Under the pieces are notes generated by a model. It ran no database searches. It had not been told where the DNA came from and was given only the letters and a program-made list of their open reading frames with translations. Shown piece by piece: positions 1 to 59,162 of a stretch of 64,000 nt of DNA (position 1 is the stretch's first letter; each line of letters begins with the position of its first letter). The position numbers and the translations under genes were made by a program. This DNA is from Acestrorhynchus altus (taxonomy: Eukaryota > Chordata > Actinopteri > Characiformes > Acestrorhynchidae), in NCBI GenBank assembly GCA_034509495.1, contig CM067503.1:12578038-12642037 (forward strand). Reading direction: 5' to 3'.

Positions 1-79
1 TAGTCTTATAACATTTGCCTAAAAGGCCACACACAAAGAGGCCCCTGATTCGTACCCGGGCAGAAACAGCATGTATTGC

Positions 80-285
80 TTTTTGTGTGGTTAGTGTGGT
101 GCAAGCTACCACACCATGTGGGAGACTGGGGTTCGATTCCCAGTCTAAATTCACATAAATTCAAATTCACATGTCTGGAGTCAGGTGAAGAAATGGGGTC
201 CATGTGTTCTTGGGAGACAGAGGGTGGCATGACAACCAGTGTCCTTTCCTCTGAAATGATAAAAATGATAGAAATGATATAAATC
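80..285 (+). repeat. tRNA-derived SINE
   Basis: A tRNA-like head with an A-box-like TGGTTAGTGTGG (88-99) and a perfect B box GGTTCGATTCC (130-140), spaced as in a pol III promoter. It ends in a short (ATGATA)-type tail at ~255-283. The fold is not a convincing functional tRNA. Confidence 0.6.
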
Positions 286-390
286 ACAACTATTGGTGCC
301 TAATATATGTATTAGGACTGTTTTGTAATACAAATTCAATGTTTGTTTTTTTTTCAAACCATTCTAATGGGATAATAAATTTTACTGAAG

Positions 391-568
391 CTCTAGAGCA
401 AGGGTGGACCTGGAGGACCAGATTCCTACACAGGTTTGCACTTTTGGCCCCCAAGCACACCTCATTCAACTCAGCTGTTAATTACCAGGTGCACTTAGTA
501 TGCTGAAGCACGAAAGTCAGCAAACTGTGCTGGACTGTGGCCCTTGGGTCCCCATCCCTGCTCTTGAG
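391..568. repeat. Short inverted-repeat element (MITE-like)
   Basis: The left end CTCTAGAGCAAGGGTGGACC pairs with the right end GGTCCCCATCCCTGCTCTTGAG as an imperfect ~20-bp terminal inverted repeat. There is no coding capacity. The pattern matches common short non-autonomous fish DNA elements; the superfamily is not determined. Confidence 0.5.
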
Positions 569-569
569 T

Positions 570-2240
570 GATTGTGCCTTTCCAATAACTCAGCATTAGG
601 TCTGACCTTTCCACAACAGTTTTTAGATGTTAAGTGGGAATTACACCAATGATTTTTAAACATTTAAGTCTGTATGAAGTAAACAGAATTTTCTGATGTG
701 AAATTGTCCATAGTGAAGAAACTCACTATCTCAGGTTGCTTTACGGTGGTAGAGAAAGGAGCCAGGGGTTTGGATATTTTAACACCTATCCAAAATGATC
801 AGTGAGCCTGCATGTATCTTCAGAGTGTGAATATGTAATGTTGATAATAACTAAATAGCATTTTCTTTCTTTACTCTATTTCATGTAGTACTGAAAATAG
901 GCTTTGAGCCTTGTGTAAATCCACCCATGTGATAGGGGACAATTTAAGCATCAGTATAGAACTGTATCTGGAACCACTTCTAAGGAAGTCTGAAGAACCC
1001 CTTTATATCCATGGCCATTTCATGTAAACGCTTTCTGTGAGGTATTGTTTAGAGGAGTTAAACCCTTCTGAAATCTGGTTCCCATCACCACCAATGTGAA
1101 CTGGGCAGTTTGCATCAAACCAATCCAAATAATCTTATGCATTTTTATACTGAAATGTTTTAAAATTGGTGTAGTTTCTCTTCTACATATGAAGGTGTTT
1201 ATGTGATAATGTCTGACAGGCAGTTTTATACATCATCATTCCAGTCTTATTTCTTTATCATATGTTGTCATTTATGTTTTTATTTTATGCTTAATTTTTA
1301 ATTTAAAGTTTATTTTTACATTCTGTAGCCTACAGAAGGGTTTCTCAACCTGTGGGCCAGGGACCACCAATGGGCCATGAAGCACTCTCTAGTGGTTCCC
1401 CAGCCCATCCTCAGTAACAGTAGACCATACTGGGCTGGTAACAGCACTTTAAATAATACAAGTCTATGTGAAATAAAATAGCAAAAGTGAAAATTAAGAG
1501 ATCAGTTGAGATCAAACTTGGGATGACCAGATAGATACCTAAATAACAACATTTCCATTGTGTTCACTTTTAAGAATCGACCTGGATTGAAAATATGTTA
1601 ACAAGCATAAAGTAAAATATCACATTTAGTTTTATGGATATGTATTCTATCTCTCAATGAAAACTCGGTGAAAAAAAGAAAATGAATTGCTGACATAATG
1701 ATGTAATATAGGAACAACTTTTTATTCTGCCTAATTCTTCTGCTCTCACAGATCAACAGTGAAGAATAGTGAAATAGTGAAGACAGTCAGCAGTCAGATT
1801 TGCTCAAAAATGGCAGCATTTTTTAAATAAATTTGTATAAAACCAATGAAACGAGCTATAGGATTTATAGGCCCTTTATTAAAAGTGAAGGTACTTGTAT
1901 TAAATGTGAACAACTTGTAGAATTCACCTGATCATGTCTGCTGTGGACTGAAAAAAAAATATTAGTACTTGTTACTGAATTATTAGTTGGAAAATAAATT
2001 GAACAAAACAAAATTACAATTAAACAAAAGCAAAAAAAGAACCAAATTTATTTACTATTTCTCTCAAACTTTCTGTTCAATGTTTTAACAATTCATCTGT
2101 CATTGCTGAAAATCACAAATTTGTATATAAAAGCTTGAGACCTGGCTGTGCCAGTTGCCTTTAATGTGCTCCACAGATAAAATGTTTGGAAAAAGGAGTT
2201 TATTTTTTATTTAATTTTAATAACACATAACATATGCATG
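570..2240. other. Upstream flank, no gene seen
   Basis: AT-rich sequence with many stops in all frames. A stretch at ~1335-1420 resembles the ends of dispersed DNA-transposon relics, but too weakly to name. I see no exon here. Confidence 0.5.
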
Positions 2241-2631
2241 ATAAACATGTGAGTGGCTGGTTGTTTGGGGTCTAATCTGAGACCATGCTCAGTGTAATCC
2301 CCCTGACCAGGCTGTGCTGGTTCCTGGATTTGGTGTAGAGTTGTGAGCTGACCTCCACAGCCTTCCTAAGGAAAGGAGGAGCAGAACAGAGTGCTTCTCC
2401 ACTGAATCTACTGTCTCTCACTCAGCTGACAGCCCAGCTCGTCACAACACCCTCACAGGGTCACTCCTGAGGACTGGACCTGGCTTTTATGCTCTTTTCT
2501 TCACGGATACTTTGTTTTTCCATTGACTGGCATTGAAAATGCCCCTCTTTCCTGATGCCCACGCTGGAATTAAGAGCGTTTACTGAGTTCCTGAGGGACC
2601 AAGAGCTGTTCAGGAGACCTGACGTTAAGAC

Positions 2632-48189
<45,558 letters not shown>

Positions 48190-49595
48190 GCCTGTTCTTA
48201 CTCACACACACATTTGTTCATTTACACTCTCTGTAACTCTTCGTTTGGAGCAGCTGTACAGGAAATACCATACCCAGGGACCACTGCACCATTCTGTAGT
48301 TGTATTAGGCTGTCTACAAATGAAAGCTGTGCAAATATTTGCTACGTTCTTGCTTTTTGCTGTTTGATGAAGAGGATGGGACTTAAATGGCAGTCACCAT
48401 TTAACCAATGTCTGTTACAACAGGGCATGAATAATAATGCCAAATACTGTTTTCAGCGCAGTTTCATACCAAATTTAAGTGTCTGCTCTAAAAAACAGCT
48501 CTTTTAAGTGTCTGTATGGAAGCTTGACAGAAGAGGACACGATTACATCAGCTGTGATGTATCACATATTAACTTTTACATTTCCACTGTTTGTAGCTCT
48601 TTATGTCTTGTTTGTTCTTGCACGTGTAAACACAGGTGAAAAAATGGCATAGTTACTAATGTTTTATTTCCAAACATCTTTATTACTCTAGTGCTTGTGT
48701 TATACCAGGCTCTGATTTGAGCGCAGTACTTATGACCTTGTAAATATTTCCTGGCTCCTGGCTGTTTTCTGGGATGGTCAGACAGTCAGACACAGAACAG
48801 AGGCTTGACACCAGCCATGTGGAAGCATTAGGCACAGTGTTTCCCATGCTGTATAGACACAGAGCATGAGGCTGGGTCTGAAAAGCCCAGGAACATGCTC
48901 TGTGACACTTCTGGACTAAAGACTGAAGCAAGGCTGTGGTTATGCTGGGGTTCTCCACCACAGCGAGCTTATTAGGCACCAATTACTGCTGGAGGTGTTC
49001 ACATCAGCTCTCTTACAGACGAGGCCTTACGTTCCAAAGGGTGATTCCATAAAGGCAGTGCATTTCCTGCATGAGAGGACACCATGTTTGCTCCACTCAA
49101 GTGGAGTCATGGAAGAAGCACAAAACCAAAGGTCTAATCTCGCGCATGGAACAGAATCTTACTGGTGAAGAATGACTGGAGAGACTGGCTAATATGTAAA
49201 CTGCAATATGAGTGTACAGTTTGTACTGTAGATTTAGGAGGATTTTTTATTTTTATTTAATTTCAACGAAGGGGAACCTTTTAAACCCCAATTTTCTTCA
49301 CAATTCAATTCATTAAGATGTAAAATTGTCACTCAGAGTTTATTTTATTTAGGTTCATATATATATTTGCATGTCTCTTCTTTCAGATGACAGCTTGACA
49401 TCTAGGCTTGGCAGTTTTGATCAGCCAGACTTGGTATAATCTCTTTTGGATGGTCAAGGCGTAGCAGCTTTTGTACATTTACAAATTCTCTACAATTTTC
49501 ACATTTTTGGAGTGTCTGCAATCCTTCCCACAGACATCTTGTTATTAAAAGATGACACTTGTTTGACAAATTAATATGATGACAAAAACAGTCTA

Positions 49596-49601
49596 AATAA
49601 A
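49596..49601 (+). terminator. Candidate proximal poly(A) signal AATAAA
   Basis: Canonical AATAAA 1.4 kb after the vipr2 stop. The following (TTGACTTGAC) stretch is not strongly GT-rich and looks like a LINE/SINE-type tail, so this could be repeat-derived. Confidence 0.35.
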
Positions 49602-49879
49602 ACTTGACTTGACTTGTAAGTCTTGACTTACATTTGCTGGATAGAGAATTAAAAAAACAACTTTAAGTAAAATGTGATTAGGTACTAGTACTAGGTGACA
49701 GAATAGCAGGGTGATACAGATAGCAGTATGCTTGATGATATGATATCAAATTATGAAATTGCAAAATGTCAGGATATAGTTAGTACGTCGACACATAATT
49801 AGTTCTGGTTACTAAGTTTGTATTCAGTGTGCTCAGAACAGCATAGTGTGTGCAATGTTCAAATATAAACAAATATTAC

Positions 49880-50185
49880 ATACTCTGACAAGCCATAACC
49901 TTAACACCATCTCTGCAATCACAGTCCATTTTATCAGCTCCACTGACCATACAAGAGCACTTTGTAGTTCTGTTTCTATGCCTACTTCATCCTCCTTGCA
50001 CCCTGTTCTTCAATAATGAGGAGCCCATAAGACCATTACAGAACAGGCATTATTTGGGTGGTGGGTCTTTCTCACTATTGCAGGGACATTGACAGGGTAG
50101 TGGGGTGTTAGTACATGTTGTACTTTTATGAGAGAAACAGACAGCAGTGCTGCTGTTCAGTACCACTTTGAAACACTGTGTAGGT
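49880..50185 (-). repeat. Dispersed repeat family R3, reverse copy
   Basis: Reverse of the element seen at 18825: cagtccattttatcagctcc, gagcactttgtagttctgtt, ggcattatttgggtggtggg, acagcagtgctgctgttcag. It lies inside the putative 3' UTR region. Confidence 0.6.
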
Positions 50186-52003
50186 TTCTCTAGAACACAG
50201 CATTTAATCTCAAACTACTCTGGGTGACTGTGTTTACATCTTAAAGAATTAATTCTTTATAAATTCAGGAAAATCCTTGTAATTCCCCTGAACGTCTACT
50301 CCTGGAATAAACTGCAATGCCAGTGATTCACCATTGCAAATTCTTTTTAGGTCTGGGAAACTGGCCCTAAATGTGATAAAGAGCTTATAATGTAATCCAA
50401 AGCTAAAGATGGTTTATAGATGTTTAACTGATGTTTAACTATTTACTGCTCATTCTGCTGGACTCTCTTCTCACTTCAACCCTGAAGTACACCTATTAAT
50501 TATAATATCAGTGCTGAAAACAAGTTGAAACTTTTATACTAAGTTCCTTAGATACTTTGCTAACATTTTGACCATCTGTAGGCCATCTACAGGAGTCCAT
50601 CTGAATGATGAGGGACATAGTCCTGCACAGCTAGAGGAAAATGAAAATCCTGACCAGTGTTGAGAAAGTTAGATTTTTCTTGCATTGAACATGTCACATT
50701 GTCTGTAGCTCTGGAAGCACTGCCGTGGGAACTGACGTGAATGTTAACTTGTTGACTGATTTTGTTTCTTTTGCATTATGTCTAATCTGCAGCATGAGAA
50801 TGTACTTCATGTCTATGACGCCATAACATGCACATTTGTTTCGAGAGGCTTCTCTGGTACCTGGTCTTTAAGTGCATTTTATGTCCAAATCCAGGGCATT
50901 GTACAGTATACCATAAACAACACAAGTGTCCAGCTGGTCGAATGAGAGGGAGGTGATGTCTCTTGCTGTATTTGAAACAGTATTTGTTACTTAAGTCATG
51001 TGCTCATAGGATCGTATCTTGTCGTTCTGTGTTTTAATGTAAGATTTTATTTTATTTGTTCACTCATAATAGACAAGGGAAACACTAACAGTAATCTTAC
51101 AACATTTCTCAAATGAATCTCAATCTGCTGCATCAGAAGCATCCAGACAAATACCTACAAACCCACCAAAATCATACTGTCTCACACTGTCCATTAAAGA
51201 GGACCTAATGGAACAATATTGTGTGCAATCACAGGTTCAGCTCATCCCACCAGGCAAAGAATTTCAATAAACTGCCATGAATTTAGTGCCTCTTTTATTA
51301 AATCTGCCCCTTCAAATTACTGGCCAATTGCTGGAATATTTTGAATAATAAAATCCAACATAATCCCTAAATGCATCAGAATGATTATCTTCATCATCAG
51401 TACCGATGCAGCAGATTGAGATTAGGTAAAAAAACGCTGGAATATTCATTTAAAATAAATCATGCTGTGGGTAGCCTTTTGATACATTTATAAGCCATTA
51501 ATTAACCCTAACAGCTATCGATTTAGGTCATGTGACCCCAAGGACATATTAAACGTCATGTACATGAATGAGTTGTGCTGATGGAATTCTAATCCAGAGA
51601 TAGGGAATGAATGGGATCACTTTCAAGCAGAGCTAAGAGAGTGAGCCAGCCCAAGGCTTGCACACACTGAAATCTTCTGATCTGACGTGACAGAGTTGCT
51701 GGCGGCAGGAACACACTCAGCATCATTAATATGTAGAGCAAACGAGAAGCAGCATATCGGCCCTTATTCAGATTTGGCCATTGCATCCAGAAAGGGAAGG
51801 AGTGGTGTTTAAATGAATGGATTGTGGGAGGTGGCTTTCAGCAGGTTGCTCATTACTGTTTATTGACCTAGAAGATTAATTGTGGGTGAAGGGTTTGTAC
51901 TTTAAATGTATTTTATGGAAAATGGATACTATGTAAAATTCCCTTTTTTGCCTAAATGCATCTTGGAGAAGAGAGTTTCTTGTACATTGTACATAAATAC
52001 TTT

Positions 52004-52009
52004 ATTAAA
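52004..52009 (+). terminator. Candidate distal poly(A) signal ATTAAA
   Basis: ATTAAA follows an AT-rich tgtacattgtacataaata stretch, and a GT-rich element (tgtctgtgtgtgttg) follows about 40 bp downstream, the layout expected of a cleavage/polyadenylation site. Confidence 0.45.
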
Positions 52010-52082
52010 TGTGAAAATTTGACAGCCCTGTCTCTGTCCCATATGTCTGTGTGTGTTGAGTTGTCTTCTTATTGTCCACATT

Positions 52083-52283
52083 AGCACTAGTATAGCATAG
52101 TATATAACTTTCTATCCTCATGGCAGACTAGGGTTTGATTCCCTAATCAGGCAAGAATATCACACCACACCAATAAGAGTCCTTGGGCAAGACTCCTAAC
52201 ACTACATTCCCCTACGTGGGAAACATGACTCAAATGTAAGTCACTCTGGATAAGAGTGTCAGACAAATGCTATAAATGTAAAT
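52083..52283 (+). repeat. tRNA-derived SINE with LINE-type 3' tail
   Basis: B-box-like GGTTTGATTCC near 52132 is followed by agtccttgggcaagactcct and the tail gtaagtcactctggataaga ending atgctataaatgtaaat, the widespread fish SINE tail shared with LINEs. Confidence 0.75.
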
Positions 52284-52821
52284 ACAGTGATTCAGTATAA
52301 GCTTATTATGATGGTGTCTGTCTTGAGATGATTATTTCTATTTTAGTCAAAGTTCCATGAATAGTGCTTATCTGCTATAACCACAGATATCTGTATTGTA
52401 ATGTTAAATATCGTTACTCTAAGCTAGACAAGGTGATACACAGTACTATCTCTGTTCCAATATACTGTGTCCTACTGAAATTCTACATTAAATATTATTT
52501 AATAAAAGCTAAATTATCCTGAAACCTTTTCACGCTCAAATGTAGGCCTATATCAGTCGCAGAATTAGCACTACTTGTCTCTCAATTAAGTTGAGTGAGT
52601 TTTAGGCTTAGAGACCTCTAGTGCATGTGTAATTGCACTGAGTATGTGGAAGACTATTGAGTCACTACATGAATCATGTTGTGGTCTCCTTTCAGAGCAG
52701 ATGAATCTGATAATTCCAAGTTCAATCAGTCAGTGGAGCACTCAGAGTGGACCACCAGGAGGAGCCACCCACTCCTCGCTTGAACAAACAAAATGACTTA
52801 GTCCAAAAACAATGGAACCGT

Positions 52822-52905
52822 GTACTGCTCTGTCCACATGTACATGCTCAACCTGCATGCAGACTCCAACTGATCAGTGAGAGGGGACAGGGCTTATGAC
52901 GTCAC
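52822..52905 (+). repeat. Dispersed repeat R7, copy 2
   Basis: tactgctctgtccacatgta, catgctcaacctgc and tgatcagtgagaggggacag match copy 1 at ~47022. This copy carries a perfect CRE-like TGACGTCA at 52897-52904, absent from copy 1. Confidence 0.6.
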
Positions 52906-52919
52906 TGGCCTATATATTG

Positions 52920-55670
52920 TGTTATAAAGATTGTTTATATTTCAGAATAAAAGTCCAGTGAATGAATAATTCTGATAATGAAATAAATAACAAATAAATT
53001 AAGTACATTCGAATTTTCATTTTATTTGGACTGCTGAAGAATGTGTTATTAGAAATATCATTTTCAGTCTAATAATTCAAAAACAAATACCTAATCAAAC
53101 ATCTTCCATTTTCATCTCAAAAACCTAATTCCACACTCTGGATGATCGCATTTCCAACAGGATTTCTGTGATGTAAAGTGTAAACAAACAAAAAGACACC
53201 TGAAAATTGTAGGTGCATGTTCATCAAAACATAGTCAAATCCATACAAACATTACAATTACAGTATGTTCATATTTACATCTCAAATGAAGACAAATTCG
53301 AGGAGCCTAAGATCTCCTAAAAATAACAAAATCTGTCAGGCATGTGTGACTGTTTCATATAAATAATTTTTCTATTGTTTTGGCAAAGAAAACTAAGTCA
53401 AACTACATCCCAAATTGGCCCAGGGTTCTAAAGGTTTAATCAGTGAAATATGGAGCTGCAATTGTTGAAGAAAACCTCCCAAGGTTGTCATTGGAATGTC
53501 CTTGTCAGGTGGTACCAGAGAACAACTCTGGGCACTAATAATTTAGGAACTATTCCAACATATTAATTGATCTGTGTCAGCAATACTGATACATTTGGAT
53601 AGAATATTTAATGTGAATAAAAATATTTAAATTACAGATGAATTAGAATTAATTTATTGGGTGTCTGATTTAGAATTATCCAGGATGGTGTAACTGTCAG
53701 GGAATGTTGGAGATTACAGGGCATGCGGGACATAACAAATATGTCACACCAGTCATCAAGTGATCGAGTAGCCTGAGTGAGAATGTTCAGGAGATTGTGA
53801 ATTCCACAGTGACCAGATTTGGAACTGTGTTGGGATCTGTGTGGATATTTTTAGGACATTTTAAGAAAATGCTGAAAATATAAGTGTTGTGATCATCAAG
53901 GGTGTGTGTCTTCACTTAAAAAATATGACAAGCAGTTGTTTTTTACTGGCAGTGTAATTTGGATATATTTAGCTCATTCTATTAGATTTCACACATGAAA
54001 TAAATAATATTAATATTAATATTAATTAATATTAATATTGTAAATGTTACTTCTGAAGAGTTCATATCCAGGCCTGCCCTGCTTTGACACCTTAGTTACT
54101 ACTGTCATATTTAATAAAGAATTAAAAAAATAAATAACACCTGCACACCAAAAAAGGAAAGAATTCACTGGGGAATTCTTGCTGATTTATTATTTTTGTT
54201 TGATGATAAGAAACTATCTAACTAACTCCCTTGGGGAAAGGCTTTCTGAAGCTGTGCCGGTGCCGTCCTGTTTCATGGGCTTTAAAAAATAAAGGTTAAT
54301 AAATAGTTCTAGGTTGGATGCACAGTTCTCAGGGGGAAAATTAATTGGAACATGGGAGGTTATGTAGAGGTTCTTCAAACTATCTAAAGGTTCTTCACAC
54401 TTACACATCTCATTGTGTAATCTGAGGAAGAACATGAGATTTCGAACATGAGAATGAGATTTTATTGCTTGTTTTTGACAAATGATCTTTGTATGGTGTT
54501 AGTTTATCAGAAAACTGTGTGGAAAACTTGCTCACTAGTTTCTAAGGCAGCATTTTCTTTGATGGCTTGCTTGTTCATTTTCTGTGGTGGGAAAACAATC
54601 AGAAATCACATTTGTAACAGAAAATAACACACCTCTCAAAAACTAATATCAGACGTTTCTGTGTTTTCTCTCTAATTGTCTGTCTGTTTTGTGCGTCTTT
54701 GTGTGTTTTTTTTGCCATTTGTCATCTACTTTCGTATCTGCTCGTGTCCTTTTATTCAGCATTGAAGTGTGTTTAGTGTAAGATGTCTTTTTTTCCACAC
54801 TTGTATGTTTTATTACAGTATGCGGTGCTGCATCTCTCGTTTTGCTGCCTTTTAGGCCACTGTACTCCCCTGGGCCTCACCAAAGAGCCGTCGAAAATTC
54901 TTCATCCGCTGACATGCGAGCATGCACACAGACACATGCACTCACGCACAAAGCCCCAGCGGCTCATTTCACCACACACTGCCTTGAAAAAGCCAGCAAT
55001 ACGCTTGCACTGAAGCAGCTGAACTGACACAAAAAGGCAACCGTCAACACACAAGCATTTCTCCACCGACATTTGTTCAGAGAGACACAGACACTCTGTC
55101 TGTGGGCTTTCAGAGCAGGCCTGTGCCTGTATTTTTAGCAAGTGGACAGTCAAATGAGGGGCTTAGGTCAAGAGGTTGGCCTAACGTGGTCTGTGGACAG
55201 AAGAAGGGCACGCTGCCAGGGCAGGGGACAGAGGACTCTTGTGTTTCTGTGAATACTCTCCATGCCACCCCTGTCCTCATTAGCAGCATGTTCATTAACA
55301 AGGCCAGTCCCTCTAATTAACCGGTAACGTTTACCCCGTGGAGCGAGAAATGATTAAAGTGATTTCTTCAGCTTCTAACCCAAGCTGACAAAAAGAGCCA
55401 CTGGTGTTGTCCCTCAGTGCAAGCGTGAAGTCATAAAAAAGAACTGAAGATAATTCAGCTCAGCTCTGTTTAAATAATGTAGAGCAATTCCTGCTGTGCA
55501 ACAGGACCTACCGTGAGTTCTTCCTGATTACTGAAGCACATTGTTGATTGACTTTGTGAAGCTTTGTTGAAGCTTTTCTGATTGACACTTTTCAGCTTTA
55601 ATAAGCAAGAGGCTCAGGGTGAAAAGCATTTTTGCACAAAGTAACTTGTAAAGCTCTTTTTAGATGGGGA
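52920..55670. other. Intergenic stretch without recognised gene
   Basis: AT-rich to ~54700 (including taatattaat repeats at 54003-54040), then more balanced from 54780 to 55400. That balanced part includes a possible conserved non-coding block near 55270-55400. No splice-bounded coding sequence is recognised. Confidence 0.4.
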
Positions 55671-55675
55671 TGTCT

Positions 55676-55835
55676 CCTGTTAAGAACCGTTATATCAAAT
55701 TAAGGTTCTTGATACATTACATTTTATACCATTAATTCTCTATTATAAATATTGTTCTTTATGGAATCTAAAGTCGTTCTTCTCTGGCATCGCTCAAAGA
55801 AACTTTTGAAGCACCTTTATTTTTAAGCGTGCAGG
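55676..55835 (+). repeat. MITE-like repeat R6, clearest copy
   Basis: aattaaggttcttgata, gttctttatggaatctaaag, tcgttcttctctggcatcgc and gaagcacctttatttttaag form the body and end of a short fish element rich in GGTTCTT/AAGAACC. Degenerate relatives lie near 60228 and 61110. Confidence 0.6.
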
Positions 55836-55839
55836 AGAA

Positions 55840-58435
55840 TGTTCAGAGTCTGGAATGTGGTGCAGGATTTTGTTAAGACTCAAAACAGGAATTTGTGTAT
55901 TGAGAACAATAAGCAATCTGACAACTTTGGAAGTCATATAGAGAGTACATTGCTTTACAAGTGTTTCACCTCTAAAAGAAATATATTTATGACTCATTAG
56001 AAAAATAGAGTATTTCATGCAAGTCTACATGAAATAGGGCCTACCTGTGTTTGGACACCTGTTATGTAAAATGTTAGCAATTAATGAATAAGCCTAAAAT
56101 AAATTCATTCAGTGAAAGACTGCTCTCACCTATATGTCCAGTTTGTTCCAAGCAGGTCTTTAAAAAACACTGTGAAATTCAGGTGATTCCTTTTGGCTTT
56201 TGCCAAAAAAAGAAACTGGAAGGAAACTAGCATGGAACCACTGGGGTTCATACTAACGGGTGACCCTTCGATCTGACCTGTTCATGTGAGAGCGCGACGT
56301 CCATTTCTGTCCACGCTGGTGAAAGCTGCCATTTAGTCACCAATGGATGAGGCATATTGCCAGGCAGTCACTGTGGGGACAGAGTGTGTGAAGAGGGCGC
56401 TGAAGCGGAGAGCGCTACACACGCTCTGGGGACCGGTTGGCTCACTGCTTGGCAGATGACTCCACAGGCATGCTGCAATGCAACTGTACACCATCTCAGG
56501 ACAACATCCTTCATCCCTGCTTAAAACGTGTTTCAATGGACTGTAGATTAGAATACACAGGTGAAGTTGAGCCTTCATTTATATGGATAATTCTTTGTCC
56601 CTTAGGTAGATGTAGGTGATTTGGTTGTTTTTGTGCTGCCCAGCTGGTGGATTACCAGTCAGTAAATGTGTCACATTAATAACCAAGCCAATGGATCAAT
56701 TTTCAGGGTTCATGTACAGTATGTGTGTTGCCAAGATGATGACACTGGCTTCCAGACCAAAAGAAATATGATGGAATCCACAGTTTTTGCTGGCCTAGGT
56801 TAAGTTAACCCCAATACATGGAAAATGTAGACTTTACAGACACTTTTACTAAAACAAAGAGGCATGATTTTGGTAGTACTGTAGATTTTGACAAGAAGCC
56901 TGGTATTGAAGCCAAACACTTAGATAGCTAATTGTCCAAGCTAAGGAATAGCTTAGACTATGTACTTAGATATCTTAGGTACCGCAAACATTACCACTGG
57001 TAACTTCAGCCGTAACAACAAATGGCAGCAGAAAAAAAATCTAGCTGCTTATTTTTTTATTTTAAGGTAGACATTAACAGAATCTTGTAATGATTTTGTA
57101 ATTGCTAACATTAGACTAATATTCGAATTGGTAGGAAACTAGTAAGAAATCTGCAATAATATTTTCATGATATAATATCATAAAAATATTTATCAGTTGG
57201 TGTGCACAATCAGAATTGGCTAACTTTGGCTGACAATTACAATTTTATGACACATCTATAACAAGTGTGACCTCAGTACATGAGTTGCTTTTCATTGATG
57301 TTGAACAGACCTGAGTGCCACAGTAGAACCACCTAGTGTGGTAGTTGGCACAGCCTGTAGTGTGTTAGACTCATGTTTTTATGCATTGGTGATAACAACC
57401 GGGGGCCCTGAGCAGGGTTTAAAGGACAATATTTTCCTTTATATACATCAATATTCAGAATGTTGTGTAGTCCAGAACTAGGCTTAATCTCTTTCTGGGA
57501 AACAGACTCTTAACGTTTAAGCCCAAGCAGATGGGCTTTCTCACTCCCATGTGTCACTTGCAGCCACCATAGTCAGACAACAATTAGATAATCTTATCAT
57601 GATATGTGGCTAACATGCCTACTTAACAGTTTGATCTGTTGTGTTGATGCTGTAGGATGAGTGACCATTAAAAAAAATGCAAGCTGCAAGGGCTGATGCC
57701 TTGTGATATACAGGAAGCACTTGCTAGCCTTCACCTTCCTAATTATGGTAGCATTGTGTGATAGTAGGAAAACAGGTCTGTGGGCATAACTGGCAGTGTT
57801 TATAGAGAACAAAATGGACATGAATAAAATGTATATATTTAAATGCAGTTGCCCAGCATCAACAGGGACCTACATTTCTGTTTCAGAAACATATTTTAAA
57901 TAGTTGATCAAATCTGACAAAAATGTCATGAAGGCTTAAAGCTTATATTGCAGTTTAGGACTCATTTAAAGTGTTTCTGCTTATAAAAACTCCAGATCAC
58001 ATTAGAACAGAGGCAGAGCAACAAAAACATAGTAAAAAATAGCAAGTAACAATTTCCTTAGAAGAAAGTTTGTGACTAGTTTTCAGATTTCTCCTGGACA
58101 ACCCCATCCAGTGGAAAGATGTATTCAAGTTCATCAGCAGCTCACCTGATTTAACATCATGATTTACCAAACAAGTACAATTTAGGATTATAACTATAAA
58201 TAATATTACTAATACTACTACTATTATTACATTATATTATAGTATTATTTATAATATTATAAACAATTCTCTAATGTTTTATTGAACCTGTGATGTTTTT
58301 GTGATGTAATTTTTTTTGTATTTATTCTAATATTAATGTTTTCGTAAATAAACATTTGCTGCCCAATTAAGGAGCTTTTTAATTATATTTATCTGATGTC
58401 TGAAAGCTTTGCACAGTCAACAAAATCTTTCACTG
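55840..58435. other. Intergenic stretch without recognised features
   Basis: AT-rich non-coding sequence, with tac/tat-rich low complexity at ~58190-58270. I recognise nothing coding. Confidence 0.45.
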
Positions 58436-58439
58436 CTAG

Positions 58440-58498
58440 TATTGGCATGTATGACTATGTATGTGACAAATAAATGTTGATTTGATTTGATTTTCCAT
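58440..58498 (+). repeat. Retroposon 3'-tail remnant
   Basis: tatgtatgtgacaaataaatgttgatttgatttgatttt is a typical 3' end of a fish non-LTR element with a (TTGAT)n tail. Confidence 0.4.
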
Positions 58499-59162
58499 TT
58501 ACAACAGGTAGTTGTTGCTGTTTACAGACAACAGTTTCCTAAATGAACATGGCTGCCATTCTGGTTTATATAAACTTTGCCCAAGTTGACAACATACAGA
58601 AGACCTGTTCTCTTCATTAACTTTCCCACTTTTGTCCTTTCGTATCGGTCTGGAGGGGCTGTGGTCAATAAGCTCTGTTGGAGCACGGCATCTTGTTGAG
58701 GGTTTGTTCCTTTTCAGACAGGAGGTACGTGCTTCAGTGGATGATGACCCCCTCAGACTCTCTGCTAATATTGACCCTGCTGTCTACAAAAAACATCAGC
58801 CTATAAATGCTGTGACAGGAATCAATTTCTATCAAAGTTTCCTCCTTTAAATCACTGTCCACTTTATTGGACACCGCTACCTTGTAGGTCCAGCTTGCTG
58901 GTGTACAGCTACAGCTCTGTTCATGGACCATTAGTGATTTCTATCCCTTAACTCTTCAGTGGTCAGTGTCTAAATATTTCTGGCTGGTGCAGTTTTTCTA
59001 CATACACTCATACACAAGCACCTCAATGCTACTACAGAGTCCCTGCTGTGCTGAGAATTACCCGGTACCAAAATATTATTAACAGAGGTCTATGCTCTAT
59101 ATAGAGCTATAAAGTAGTACAATGACAATAAAAACATGGTTTACATTGCATTCAGTTGATTT

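Larger units (their letters stand above)
48190..52030 (+). other. vipr2: vipr2 3' UTR (extent uncertain) and downstream flank
   Basis: Sequence following the stop codon. No splice-bounded coding sequence is seen. Two candidate ends exist: AATAAA at 49596-49601 and ATTAAA at 52004-52009. The inner part contains an antisense dispersed repeat at ~49880-50180. Fish vipr2 transcripts can have long 3' UTRs, but which signal is used is not visible here. Confidence 0.4.

Noticed and set aside
80..155. Possible tRNA gene
   Set aside because: It has A and B boxes but no convincing cloverleaf, and it continues into a SINE body with a simple-repeat tail.
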